A stretch of DNA of 64,000 nt from Spirirestis rafaelensis WJT71-NPBG6 (GTDB lineage: Bacteria; Cyanobacteriota; Cyanobacteriia; Cyanobacteriales; Nostocaceae). The stretch is taken from the NCBI GenBank assembly GCA_019359015.1, contig JAHHID010000006.1, positions 85,547-149,546 of the forward strand, given 5' to 3'. The notes under the pieces were generated by a model, which saw only the letters and a list, made by a program, of their open reading frames with translations, was not told where the DNA came from and did not search any database. Every line of letters starts with the position of its first letter. Positions within the stretch are counted from its first letter, which is position 1. The position numbers and the translations under genes are program-made. Of the stretch, positions 1-8,101 are shown piece after piece.

Positions 1-2
1 TA

Positions 3-3000
3 ATGGCAGCGCGTGCTACTGGCTTTGCGATGCTGTGTTCTGCCTCAGTCCAGGAAAGCTTGGATTTTGCCCTGATTGCTCATGCTGCCACCTTAGAAGC
101 GCGAGTGCCGTTTATGCACTTCTTCGACGGTTTCCGCACTTCCCATGAAGTCCAAAAAGTCGAATTGCTCGAAGACGACGATTTGCGATCGCTTATTAAC
201 GACGATCTTATATTCGCTCACCGCGCTCGCAGTCTCACCCCAGATCGTCCAGTATTGCGAGGTACGGCTCAAAACCCCGATGTTTACTTTCAGTCCCGCG
301 AAGCTGCTAACTTATATTACAGCGCCTGTCCTGATATTGTTCAGCGTTTGATGGATAAATTAGGCGTAAGCACCGGACGACATTACCAAATCTATGAATA
401 TCACGGTGCGGTTGATGCTGAACGCGTCATTATACTTATGGGTTCAGGCTGCGAGACAGTACACGAAACTGTAGATTATCTCAACACCCGTGGGGAAAAA
501 GTAGGCGTACTCAAAGTCAGATTATATCGCCCCTTTGATGCAATACGGTTTGTTAACGCCCTGCCGTATTGTGTGAAAGCGATCGCTGTCCTCGACCGCA
601 CCAAAGAACCCGGTAGCGCCGGTGAACCCTTGTATCTCGATGTAGTCGCGGCTATTCATGAAGAATGGAAGGACAAGGAGACAAGGGGACAAGAAGACAA
701 GGAGAATAATTCTTTCCCCCCCTCTCCCCATCCTCCCCTCTCCCCATCCCCCCCTCCCAAAATCATCGGTGGTCGTTACGGTCTTTCTTCTAAAGAATTT
801 ACCCCAGCGATGGTTAAAGGTGTCTTCGACAACCTCGCGCAAGCACAACCTAAAAACCACTTTACCATCGGTATCAATGACGACGTAAGCCACTCTTCCC
901 TGAACTTTGACTTTAACTTCTCCACCGAACCGGATAACGTCGTCCGGGCAATGTTCTACGGATTAGGTTCTGATGGGACAGTTGGTGCTAATAAAAACTC
1001 AATCAAGATTATTGGTGAACAAACAGACAACTACGCACAAGGCTACTTTGTCTACGATTCCAAAAAATCTGGCTCAATGACCGTTTCCCATCTGCGCTTT
1101 GGTCAACAACTCATTCGCTCAACTTACCTAATTGACAAAGCCAACTTTATTGGTTGCCATCACTGGGGATTTTTAGAGCGCGTAGATGTACTGAAAGCTG
1201 CTGTGCAGGGGGCAACTTTATTACTCAACAGTCCTCATGATGCTGATATTGTCTGGGAACATCTGCCAGTAAAAGTGCAGCAGCAAATTATCGTCAAGCA
1301 ACTTAAATTATACGTCATCAATGCTACCGAAGTTGCCCGGAACAGCGGCATGGGCGGTAGAATTAACACTATTATGCAAGTGTGCTTTTTTGCTTTAGCG
1401 GGTGTTTTGCCAGAAGAAGAAGCCATAAGCAAAATCAAGCAAGCAATTGAAAAAACCTACGGCAAAAAAGGCGCCGAAGTCGTCCAGAAGAATTTGCAAG
1501 CTGTAGACCAGACCCTGGAGAATTTGCATAAAGTTGATGTCAGAGATATTGTTTTAACTCCTAAGTTTGGTAGAGACGCGATTAATTTTGGTAGAGACGC
1601 GATTAATCTTGATACAGACGCGATTAATCGCGTCTCTACAACTCCCGAATTCGTGCAAGAAGTTCTGGGTAAAATCATGGCATGGGAGGGTGATGATTTA
1701 CCTGTAAGTGCGTTACCCATTGATGGTACTTTTCCCACCGGCACTGCAAAATGGGAAAAACGCAATATCGCTACGGAGATTCCCGTTTGGGATGCGGATG
1801 TTTGCGTACAGTGTGGCAAATGTATTATGGTTTGTCCTCACGCAGTCATTCGAGGCAAGGTTTATGAACCAGGGGAGTTAGCTAACGCACCGGCAACTTT
1901 CAAGTCAATCAATGCCAAAGATAAAGACTTTGCTTGCTCAAAATTTACGATTCAGGTAGCTCCAGAAGACTGTACAGGCTGCGCTATCTGTGTAGATATT
2001 TGTCCAGCAAAAAATAAGTTAGAGCCTACGCGCAAGGCGATTAATATGGAAGCGCAGTTGCCTATACGCGAGCAAGAGCGGGAAAACTGGAATTTCTTTC
2101 TCAGTTTACCAAATCCTGACAGACGAGAGTTAAAACTAAATCAGATTCGCCAACAACAACTGCAAGAACCTTTATTTGAATTTTCTGGTGCTTGTGCTGG
2201 TTGTGGGGAGACACCTTATTTAAAATTATTAACACAACTGTTTGGCGATCGCTCAGTTATTGCCAATGCCACAGGTTGTTCCTCAATTTACGGTGGAAAC
2301 CTCCCCACCACCCCTTGGACAACAAACGCTGAAGCAAGAGGTCCTGCTTGGTCGAATAGTCTTTTTGAAGATAACGCCGAATTCGGTCTTGGGTTTCGTC
2401 TTTCTTTAGATAAGCAAGCTGAATTTGCTGCCGAATTACTGCAACAATTAAGCGGTGAAATAGGCGATAATCTTGTCGAATCCATCCTTAAACAAAAACA
2501 AAAATCCGAAGCGGACATTTGGGAACAACGCGAACAAGTAGCGCTCTTGAAACAACGGTTAGAGGAAATCCAGGAAAATAATAATCCCAAATCCAAAATC
2601 CAAAATCTAAAATCCCTCGCTGACTACTTGGTCAGAAAAAGTGTCTGGATTGTTGGCGGTGACGGTTGGGCGTATGATATTGACTTTGGTGGATTAGATC
2701 ATGTCCTTGCCAGCGGTCGCAATGTCAACATTTTGGTAATGGATACCGAAGTTTATTCTAACACTGGCGGTCAATCATCCAAAGCTACACCGCGAGGTGC
2801 GATCGCTAAATTCGCTGCCAGCGGTAAGCCAGCACCGAAAAAAGACTTAGGCTTGATTGCCATGACCTACGGTAATGTCTACGTAGCGAGTGTAGCGCTT
2901 GGTGCTAAAGACGAACACACCCTGAAAGCATTTATCGAAGCCGAAGCTTACGACGGACCATCACTGATTATCGCTTACAGTCATTGCATCGCCCACGGCA

Positions 3001-3299
3001 TCAACATGACCACAGCTATGAATCATCAAAAAGCTTTGGTAGAATCAGGGCGTTGGTTGTTGTATCGTTACAATCCCGAATTGCAGCAAGGGGGTAAGAA
3101 TCCATTGCAATTGGATATGCGTCAGCCTAAGCAGTCCGTAGAACAGTCGATGTATCAAGAAAATCGCTTCAAGATGCTGACTAAGAGTAAACCTGAAATT
3201 GCCAAACGCCTCTTACAAAAAGCGCAAGCTGAAGTGGATGCGCGTTGGAAAATGTATGAGTATCTCGCAGCGCGTAATGTATCAGAGAATAAGGAATAG
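3..3299 (+). CDS. nifJ: Pyruvate:ferredoxin (flavodoxin) oxidoreductase, 5' end outside window
   Basis: Oxidative decarboxylation of pyruvate to acetyl-CoA with electrons passed to ferredoxin or flavodoxin; cytoplasmic. The reading frame is open at the left edge, and the family is usually about 1,190 residues, so roughly the first 130 residues are missing and the Met at base 3 is internal. Visible are two 4Fe-4S motifs (Cys601/604/607/611 and Cys657/660/663/667), the CAGCGET segment of the thiamine-diphosphate domain, and the TPP-binding GGDGWAYDID motif near residue 884. Three in-frame low-complexity insertions break the fold: about residues 223-252 (Lys/Glu/Gly then Pro/Ser-rich), 523-547 (three 7-residue repeats encoded by 21-bp units) and 859-872 (heptamer-encoded Asn/Lys/Ser). 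The frame is intact through all three, so the protein is probably made. It converges on trxA across a strong hairpin. Family assignment is very secure. Confidence 0.97.
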   Translation: MAARATGFAMLCSASVQESLDFALIAHAATLEARVPFMHFFDGFRTSHEVQKVELLEDDDLRSLINDDLIFAHRARSLTPDRPVLRGTAQNPDVYFQSREAANLYYSACPDIVQRLMDKLGVSTGRHYQIYEYHGAVDAERVIILMGSGCETVHETVDYLNTRGEKVGVLKVRLYRPFDAIRFVNALPYCVKAIAVLDRTKEPGSAGEPLYLDVVAAIHEEWKDKETRGQEDKENNSFPPSPHPPLSPSPPPKIIGGRYGLSSKEFTPAMVKGVFDNLAQAQPKNHFTIGINDDVSHSSLNFDFNFSTEPDNVVRAMFYGLGSDGTVGANKNSIKIIGEQTDNYAQGYFVYDSKKSGSMTVSHLRFGQQLIRSTYLIDKANFIGCHHWGFLERVDVLKAAVQGATLLLNSPHDADIVWEHLPVKVQQQIIVKQLKLYVINATEVARNSGMGGRINTIMQVCFFALAGVLPEEEAISKIKQAIEKTYGKKGAEVVQKNLQAVDQTLENLHKVDVRDIVLTPKFGRDAINFGRDAINLDTDAINRVSTTPEFVQEVLGKIMAWEGDDLPVSALPIDGTFPTGTAKWEKRNIATEIPVWDADVCVQCGKCIMVCPHAVIRGKVYEPGELANAPATFKSINAKDKDFACSKFTIQVAPEDCTGCAICVDICPAKNKLEPTRKAINMEAQLPIREQERENWNFFLSLPNPDRRELKLNQIRQQQLQEPLFEFSGACAGCGETPYLKLLTQLFGDRSVIANATGCSSIYGGNLPTTPWTTNAEARGPAWSNSLFEDNAEFGLGFRLSLDKQAEFAAELLQQLSGEIGDNLVESILKQKQKSEADIWEQREQVALLKQRLEEIQENNNPKSKIQNLKSLADYLVRKSVWIVGGDGWAYDIDFGGLDHVLASGRNVNILVMDTEVYSNTGGQSSKATPRGAIAKFAASGKPAPKKDLGLIAMTYGNVYVASVALGAKDEHTLKAFIEAEAYDGPSLIIAYSHCIAHGINMTTAMNHQKALVESGRWLLYRYNPELQQGGKNPLQLDMRQPKQSVEQSMYQENRFKMLTKSKPEIAKRLLQKAQAEVDARWKMYEYLAARNVSENKE

Positions 3300-3323
3300 G
3301 CAAGTAAACTACCCGCCACTATC

Positions 3324-3368
3324 GACCAACAAACGAAATTGAACACAGTTCAATTTCGTTTGTTGGTC
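3324..3368. terminator. Perfect 21-bp hairpin between convergent nifJ and trxA
   Basis: Bases 3324-3344 and 3348-3368 are exact reverse complements with a 3-base loop (ACA). It lies 25 bp after the nifJ stop and before the trxA stop, so it could end transcription from both sides. There is no long U-tract on the nifJ side, so a processing or mRNA-end-protecting role is equally possible. Confidence 0.6.
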
Positions 3369-3436
3369 AATTCCTCACTCACGCGCATTCATCCTACACT
3401 GCCTGAGTACAGGTCAGATGTAGGACTTCTGCTGAA

Positions 3437-3772
3437 TTAAGTTAAATGTTTGTCAACGGCGCTGCTGAACTGCTCGTAAGGAGAAACTCCTACAATTGTT
3501 TCTGCTAAGGAACCATCAAAGAAAATTAAAACCGCCGGAATGCTGCGAAGACCGAATTTTTTGAACATCGGCTTATTGTTATCCACGTCTACCTTAACAA
3601 CCTTGGCGCGACCTTTGTATTCCTGGGCGAGCTGAACCATTAATGGACTAATCAGACGACAAGGACCACACCAAGTAGCAGTAAAGTCAACAACAACAAC
3701 TTTTTGTTCACTTAAAAGAGCATCAAATTCACTTTCTTGAATGTAAGCAACTATCTCAGTTTCAGTAGACAT
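3437..3772 (-). CDS. trxA: Thioredoxin
   Basis: Small cytoplasmic dithiol-disulfide oxidoreductase. The 111-residue length is normal for the family. The active site WCGPC occupies residues 34-38 (redox cysteines 35 and 38), and the cis-proline loop is at Ile78-Pro79. The N-terminal part before the active site (about 25 residues) is typical of a cyanobacterial m- or x-type thioredoxin; the subtype cannot be settled by eye. It is transcribed towards nifJ, so it is not in an operon with it. Thioredoxins commonly act with redox-regulated carbon metabolism; nothing here shows the specific partner. Confidence 0.95.
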   Translation of the reverse strand: MSTETEIVAYIQESEFDALLSEQKVVVVDFTATWCGPCRLISPLMVQLAQEYKGRAKVVKVDVDNNKPMFKKFGLRSIPAVLIFFDGSLAETIVGVSPYEQFSSAVDKHLT

Positions 3773-3840
3773 TTCTTAATTCCCTAATATTAAACTAAAA
3801 TTTTAGTAACAAGGTGACTCTATAAACTATATACTACGAG

Positions 3841-4023
3841 CGATCGCCGAGTTTCCAAGAGAACCATATTGATAGTGCTGCACAGCTGCTGTTGTATGTG
3901 GGCGAAACTTGCAGAAGTAACAAGCGGTGGAAAGGGCAACAGTTAGAGCAGGCATTAATTCAAAAATGGAAGTCACCGTTTAATAAAGAATGCTGGCAGA
4001 GGTGGGGGCAACCGTTTGGGTAG
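3841..4023 (+). pseudogene. GIY-YIG nuclease family protein, internally deleted relic
   Basis: Reading from 3841 to the TAG at 4021-4023 gives a fragment with the family-like block LLYVGETCRSNKRWKG followed at once by QLEQALIQKWKSPFNKE and the ending WGQPFG. In intact cyanobacterial GIY-YIG proteins of this type, as I know them, these two blocks are separated by a few dozen residues, so the middle of the domain appears deleted. No start codon is left in frame and the N-terminal part is missing. It is too short to be functional. The assignment rests on recognising the conserved blocks. Confidence 0.6.
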
Positions 4024-4264
4024 TGTTTTGTAACATTTTTATCCGTGAGTCCGGCGTATGATTTTATCTTGTGGATGCATCGCTTTTACCACGAGAGGAA
4101 AAGCACCATCGCACCCAAGGCTCAAAGTTTGTCAAGCTAGCATTTGAGAAAAATCTGAAATTTTTATGCTTGTACGTCCGGAATGGGCAAATTAAAAAGT
4201 GATATTAAGTATGTATTTACACCAAATACGAAATACTAAAACGCAATTAAGCGCTTGACAAATT

Positions 4265-4834
4265 ATGAACGCTATTTCTGTTGTGCTTAAAGAAGGTTCA
4301 AGAGGTGCAGAAGTTACTAAGCTGCAAGAAGGTTTGAAAAAGCTCAATTTTTATTCAGGTATTGTTGACGGTGTTTTTGGGGCAAAAACCAAGGAAGCTG
4401 TCATCAATTTTCAAAAATCCCAACAACTAGTAGCCGACGGCATTGTAGGCGAGAAAACTTGGTTTAAATTAAACGCAGCACTCCAAGAAAGCAATCCACG
4501 AGCCGATTTTCGAGTAATTAACGTACAAGAATTTATCTCTTCTAACCGGCTCAGAGTTTCTACCCCAAAAACAGTAGCTGTACAATTGTTTAGCAACTCA
4601 GAAGAAGAAGAAGCAAGAAAGTCTGAGGATATAACAGTAGCGTATCCTACAAGAGAAACTGCTGTCATCGTATATACCATAATAGGTTTGGGTGATGATT
4701 CAGTGGCTGGAATACGAAATCGCATTGAATTGAGACGCAACCAAAATAAATGGGAAATTGTCTGGGTGGGTGAGCAATACAAGTGTCAACCAAATCGAGG
4801 ACATCAAGACTGGTCTGGCAGTATTTGCTCGTAA
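4265..4834 (+). CDS. Peptidoglycan-binding-domain protein
   Basis: The first 75 or so residues form one PG_binding_1 repeat (GAEVTKLQEGLKKLNFY, then VDGVFGAKTKEAVINFQKSQ and VADGIVGEKTW), a three-helix cell-wall-binding module. The remaining 115 residues are an unrecognised alpha/beta domain with an Asp/Glu-rich middle and two late cysteines. There is no signal peptide or membrane helix, although the partner domain is usually extracytoplasmic, so the export route is unclear. It stands alone, with a terminator-like hairpin about 85 bp downstream. The role (wall binding, perhaps with a hydrolase) is inference from the domain only. Confidence 0.85.
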   Translation: MNAISVVLKEGSRGAEVTKLQEGLKKLNFYSGIVDGVFGAKTKEAVINFQKSQQLVADGIVGEKTWFKLNAALQESNPRADFRVINVQEFISSNRLRVSTPKTVAVQLFSNSEEEEARKSEDITVAYPTRETAVIVYTIIGLGDDSVAGIRNRIELRRNQNKWEIVWVGEQYKCQPNRGHQDWSGSICS

Positions 4835-4919
4835 TTGGCTTTTTAGCCTTCGCCAAGCCTAATTTAATTGCTACTTCAGTCTCTGTAATTAGATATATGA
4901 AGTAGTATTTTATTCTCTG

Positions 4920-4948
4920 ACAAAAGCGTGCAATTTTCACGCTTTTGT
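4920..4948 (+). terminator. Hairpin downstream of the peptidoglycan-binding gene
   Basis: An 11-bp stem (4920-4930 with 4938-4948) and a 7-base AT-rich loop. The run of T is inside the stem and only short after it. It is placed 85 bp after the stop codon at 4834, consistent with a rho-independent terminator. Confidence 0.5.
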
Positions 4949-5076
4949 TACAGCGCTTGTGGGATTGGGGAATGCGCGAGCTATGCAGGGCGGCTCCCTT
5001 CGGGACCATCGCTTTGTTTGTCATGGTTGAAGGTGCTGAAGCTGATACCAAAACGGGGTAAAAATAGCAAAGGCAC

Positions 5077-5178
5077 ATTTTAGCCGGATATTACAAGCGC
5101 AAATATCGTGGCAAGCTGGAGCCTGCTGGCTGGTTTTTACTCACTAATCTTGATAGCCTCAAAGATGCAATATTAAGC
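5077..5178 (+). pseudogene. IS4-type transposase fragment
   Basis: Translation from 5077 reads GYYKRKYRGKLEPAGWFLL then TNLDSLKDAI, which resembles the stretch of IS4-family DDE transposases just before the catalytic glutamate region (YxxRWxIE). The similarity stops abruptly near 5178, and a stop codon lies just upstream at 5065. Only about 34 codons survive. No flanking inverted repeats were found. This is a relic of an insertion sequence rather than a gene. Confidence 0.45.
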
Positions 5179-5292
5179 AGATTTCTAACGTTTTATTGTA
5201 GATTGGCGGAAAACTGCATAAGTTGATTTTGCTAACACCTAACTAAAAAGAGAGCTAGTTTAGCTCTTATCTAATAAAAAGGAGAATCGACA

Positions 5293-5688
5293 ATGCTTTT
5301 GAAGTTTAATCAAAAAATAGCAATTCTCAGTTCAATGCCTTTAATATTTTTACCAGTTGTCGGAATAGTAACCCTACCCCATTCTTCTGCGTTAGCACAA
5401 AGTGGAATATGTGCTTGTGCATCAAGTGAAGCTCAACCTCAACGGGGTCAAAAGAATCGCTCAAGCGGAAACTTTTCGACCCAAGGATGTACTACTACTT
5501 TAAGCTGGGATGCTCCAAAGGGTGTTAGTTTTAATGTGATGCGAGATGTATCTGGTGGGAGAGACCCTGTTGAACTTTCAAATGTTGCTAGAGGTTTACG
5601 AACCCAAAACCCTAACCAAAGAAGTTTGTATATTGCAAATCCAAAGGGTGCAAGAGAAGGCTTTCGAGTTTGTGCGCGTAATACATAA
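5293..5688 (+). CDS. Small secreted protein of unknown function
   Basis: 131 residues with a clear Sec signal peptide: charged start, hydrophobic core (residues 9-28) and a cleavage site after Ala-Leu-Ala35. The mature part starts with a CxC cysteine pair and has two further cysteines, so one or two disulfides are likely in the periplasm. The start is fixed by a good ribosome binding site (AAGGAG, 8 bases before the ATG). A strong terminator at 5766-5813 ends the transcript, so it is a monocistronic unit. I do not recognise the family; the middle is rich in Arg, Asn and Ser and suggests a small beta fold. Confidence 0.7.
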   Translation: MLLKFNQKIAILSSMPLIFLPVVGIVTLPHSSALAQSGICACASSEAQPQRGQKNRSSGNFSTQGCTTTLSWDAPKGVSFNVMRDVSGGRDPVELSNVARGLRTQNPNQRSLYIANPKGAREGFRVCARNT

Positions 5689-5765
5689 AATTATTAGAAA
5701 AGGTAGTTAATCAAGCCTAATACAAGTCAATTAAAAAACTACCTCATTTAATAATTGTGTTAATC

Positions 5766-5816
5766 AGCTTAGTACTAAACCTCTGCTTAAGAAGTTTAGT
5801 ACTAAGCTTTTTATTT
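5766..5816 (+). terminator. Strong rho-independent terminator
   Basis: A perfect 15-bp stem (5766-5780 with 5794-5808) followed by TTTTTATTT. It lies 78 bp after the stop of the secreted-protein gene and is the clearest terminator in the window. Confidence 0.85.
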
Positions 5817-6376
5817 ACTTATTACTGATAATATAACTGATAATTTAGGCTATCTTTTAGAGATGAATGTGAACATCCTGTACTTAAATACTCAAATCAT
5901 TGCAGAGTATTCATTTAAAAGGATGCGATCGCTGTGGGCAGCAATGTCTGCGTCCAGGTGAGAAGTCAAAAGAACTGTCACGATCTGAGTGAACTGTATT
6001 GACGCTCTCAGTACACCATGCCAACTTCACGCCTGAAGATAACCGACCAGAGAACTTAATTCCGCTTTGCACACCATGCCACCTTGCGCTTCACAGTCGA
6101 GCGCGAGGAAGGACGAATACCTCAGCTGGGCAGTTGGAGTTACAACTTTGGACGAATTAAATGTTGGGGTGCAGGGTGCGATCGCTTGGGGTTTCCTCGC
6201 TTGATTGGGGGGCTGGGCGATCGCTTCTGCTGGTAAATATCCTAATTTCCTCGCTTGAATTGGGAGAGCGATCGCTTGGCTTTTCCTCGCTTGAATAGGA
6301 GCGATCGCGCTTGGCTTGAATTTTCAATGGTTTCTCTCTTGAGCCATCGCCCTTCATCGCCCGATTGACCCCAAAA
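5817..6376. repeat. Gene-free stretch with degenerate HIP1-linked repeats (6178-6330)
   Basis: No convincing coding sequence. From 6178 to about 6330 there are four degenerate copies of a 30-50 bp unit made of GCGATCGCTTGG, a short T-rich piece and TTTCCTCGCTTGA; a fifth partial copy is near 6605. On the minus strand the units stay open and give repeated Ser-Ser-Glu-Glu peptides, but this is a by-product of repeat composition. 5880-6170 holds nothing I can name. Confidence 0.5.
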
Positions 6377-6592
6377 CTAATCCCCCCAAACTGCCATAAA
6401 TTTTTCCCACTCCTCCTCAGTCTGGGGTGGTTTATATGAAGGTCAGCCCCACTACTCGCGCTAGCTTCCTGGCTTGGTCTATGCTCTCGCGCCCGTTCAA
6501 TCAACTGGTGTTCGCTTGTTGGGGTCGTAGCCTTGGGCTGCTAGTTGTGCATACTCGGTATCGGTCATGCCGAGGTTGTGGATGTTGGTCAT
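6377..6592 (-). pseudogene. Frameshifted relic of a small protein
   Basis: On the minus strand an ATG at 6592 opens a plausible N-terminus (MTNIHNLGMTDTEYAQLAAQ...) that stops after 31 codons at 6497. Coding-like sequence then continues in a second frame (AREHRPSQEASASS...) and a third (TEEEWEKFMAVWGD, TAG at 6377). The three pieces in series look like one short gene broken by two frameshifts. I do not recognise the family. Confidence 0.35.
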
Positions 6593-6800
6593 GCAGGTTG
6601 GGAGCGATCGCTTGGGTTTTCCTCTAAAAAAAAGTTGAAGTTCAAAGGTTCTGGCAATTTGGATCAGTGGCTTAAAATTCTACCGCGCTCAACTAAAACG
6701 CATCCAAATTGTGCGATCCACTTTTCACCAAAAAAACGAGTGTCGTTTCACTGTTTAGCGCAGGTAGGAGGAGACACCGAACTAGTACCGCAAGGCGGAA

Positions 6801-6828
6801 TTCAAAATTCAAAATTCAAAATTCAAAA
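6801..6828. repeat. Heptamer tandem repeat (TTCAAAA x4)
   Basis: Four perfect copies of TTCAAAA, a short tandemly repeated repetitive sequence of the kind scattered in filamentous cyanobacterial genomes. The surrounding 6593-6976 stretch has no supported gene. Confidence 0.8.
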
Positions 6829-6976
6829 TTAATACAACGTAAGCGTTTCATTGATTTAGAATGGGTGGTTTATTTACGCCGTGTTGTACTAGTAGCATTA
6901 AACGCCGAACAAATTCTTAGAATTTAGCCTGAAAATAAATGCCAAGATTTCCTTCAATAGATATCTGCAATTAGGA

Positions 6977-7180
6977 CTACGGCTCTATTCCTTCATCAAT
7001 CCAAACATCAATTGCTGTTTTTACCTCTAATTCAGTCACGCTAGACCATTCTTTTTCGTTAATAGTTGTTTGAAATACCGCCCTTTTCCCGTGACCAACT
7101 TTTTCTATTGCGTGTCCGCGATACAAATTTTTAGGCTTAATCATTTTTATTGACCATTCTAACCAAAATACTGTAACCAT
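6977..7180 (-). CDS. Hypothetical protein, about 55-67 residues
   Basis: A short reading frame with a balanced, protein-like composition: a beta-rich N-terminal half (YRGHAIEKV, RAVFQTTINEKEW) followed by an amphipathic helix (ELEVKTAIDVWIDEG). Two starts are possible, 7180 (67 residues) or the ATG at 7144 (55 residues); neither has a clear ribosome binding site, and the shorter one looks more natural because the extra N-terminus is unlike the rest. Function is unknown. It lies in a repeat-rich, decayed region, so it could itself be a remnant. Confidence 0.4.
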   Translation of the reverse strand: MVTVFWLEWSIKMIKPKNLYRGHAIEKVGHGKRAVFQTTINEKEWSSVTELEVKTAIDVWIDEGIEP

Positions 7181-7437
7181 TCCTCGCGCCTATTGGTACG
7201 AGGCTTTATCCCCCTCCCCAAGCTACCGACAAAATATGTGCCTACTTACTTGGTTTGCGGAATTTCAGGCGCGGTTACGTTTATCCAGAAGGTGTAGACT
7301 CACCTCCACGCCCCAAGACTCAATTTGCGTTGCTACTCGTAAGACAACTCAGTTACTGGCAAGCCTTGGAATCGAGTCAAACTCCTGCGTTAAGTCGATT
7401 TCACAGTATATCTATTTTACCACAAATTCACGTAAAG

Positions 7438-7454
7438 CCGTCCTGCAAGGACGG
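7438..7454. mobile_element. IS200/IS605-like end hairpin, relic
   Basis: A 7-bp stem with a 3-base loop (CCGTCCT-GCA-AGGACGG) followed by GGGTTTCTACCC, resembling the subterminal hairpins at the ends of IS200/IS605-type elements. The neighbouring 7181-7437 bases show no intact tnpA or tnpB. It is either a decayed insertion sequence end or a solitary hairpin derived from one. Confidence 0.35.
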
Positions 7455-7646
7455 GGTTTCTACCCATTTTTCTGATGAGCAAAACTGAATGCAGTGAAGC
7501 CACAATCTTCTCAAAGCGGTTAGACGCACGAGTGACTACAGTTCTCACGCGTGAAATTAGCTTTTTTTCGTAAACTACGTGTGCTTGATTTTATGCACTC
7601 TGCGCGATCGCCTGCGGCAGGTGAAGCGAGGAATTAAACTGGTGAT

Positions 7647-7971
7647 ATGCCAAAAATCCCCCAATGCCTACGGCGTAGCCCGCCGTAGGCATCGCTGTCT
7701 CCTTTACAGTCACAACCCCCACCTCGTCTGTGCCGTTCACCCAACCGGACCAGAGGAAAATAGCTGCTTGGACTTTCGAGAAGACCCCAACATTGAACCA
7801 GAGGAAGTGTGGGAGCCAGAAAAAGTAAGCTACTATAACGGCAGTTAATTTTGCAGCCCGAACAGCGGTGGACGCAACAGCAGCAGCTAGAACTGATTGA
7901 CTGGCATCCAATGTTTACTGGGAAATATCCGCTCGTGCGGAGCCGAGTTTGACCGCGATTACATCTACTAG
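7647..7971 (+). pseudogene. Small cysteine-containing cyanobacterial protein, broken by a palindromic repeat and two frameshifts
   Basis: An ATG at 7647 begins MPKIPQC, then an 11-bp-stem palindrome (7665-7691) interrupts the frame. Coding resumes in another frame as LLYSHNPHLVCAVHPTGPEE, through DPNIEPEEVWEPEKVSYYNG, to a stop at 7846-7848. One base lower the text continues as QLILQPEQRWTQQQQLELI and DWHPMFTGKYP, then shifts again to CGAEFDRDYIY and a TAG at 7969-7971. Read across frames it is a continuous protein of about 100 residues with spaced cysteines (possible zinc site), similar to small cyanobacterial hypothetical proteins I recall. Function is unknown. Confidence 0.55.
7665..7691. 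repeat. Interspersed palindrome inserted in a gene relic
   Basis: TGCCTACGGCG pairs with CGCCGTAGGCA around a 5-base loop. This GC-rich palindrome type is dispersed in Nostocales genomes. Here it splits the reading frame of the relic at 7647-7971 right after the first cysteine codon. Confidence 0.65.
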
Positions 7972-8101
7972 GTGCATGTTCGTCTGCTTTTGTGGCTGGA
8001 TTGATAATATGCTGTATAAGTTTACTTCTTCAGCAGGTATGAAATGAACGAAAATAATGAAGGCAATTGCTATTCATCAAACCTTGGGGAGTAAATTTGT
8101 A

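Noticed and set aside
658..888. Frames over the Pro/Ser-rich insert of nifJ on both strands
   Set aside because: Shadows created by the low-complexity insert; the nifJ frame passes through intact.
7591..7911. Minus-strand frame of 106 codons with hydrophobic segments
   Set aside because: It is antisense to the relic at 7647-7971, whose plus-strand frames read as a coherent protein.
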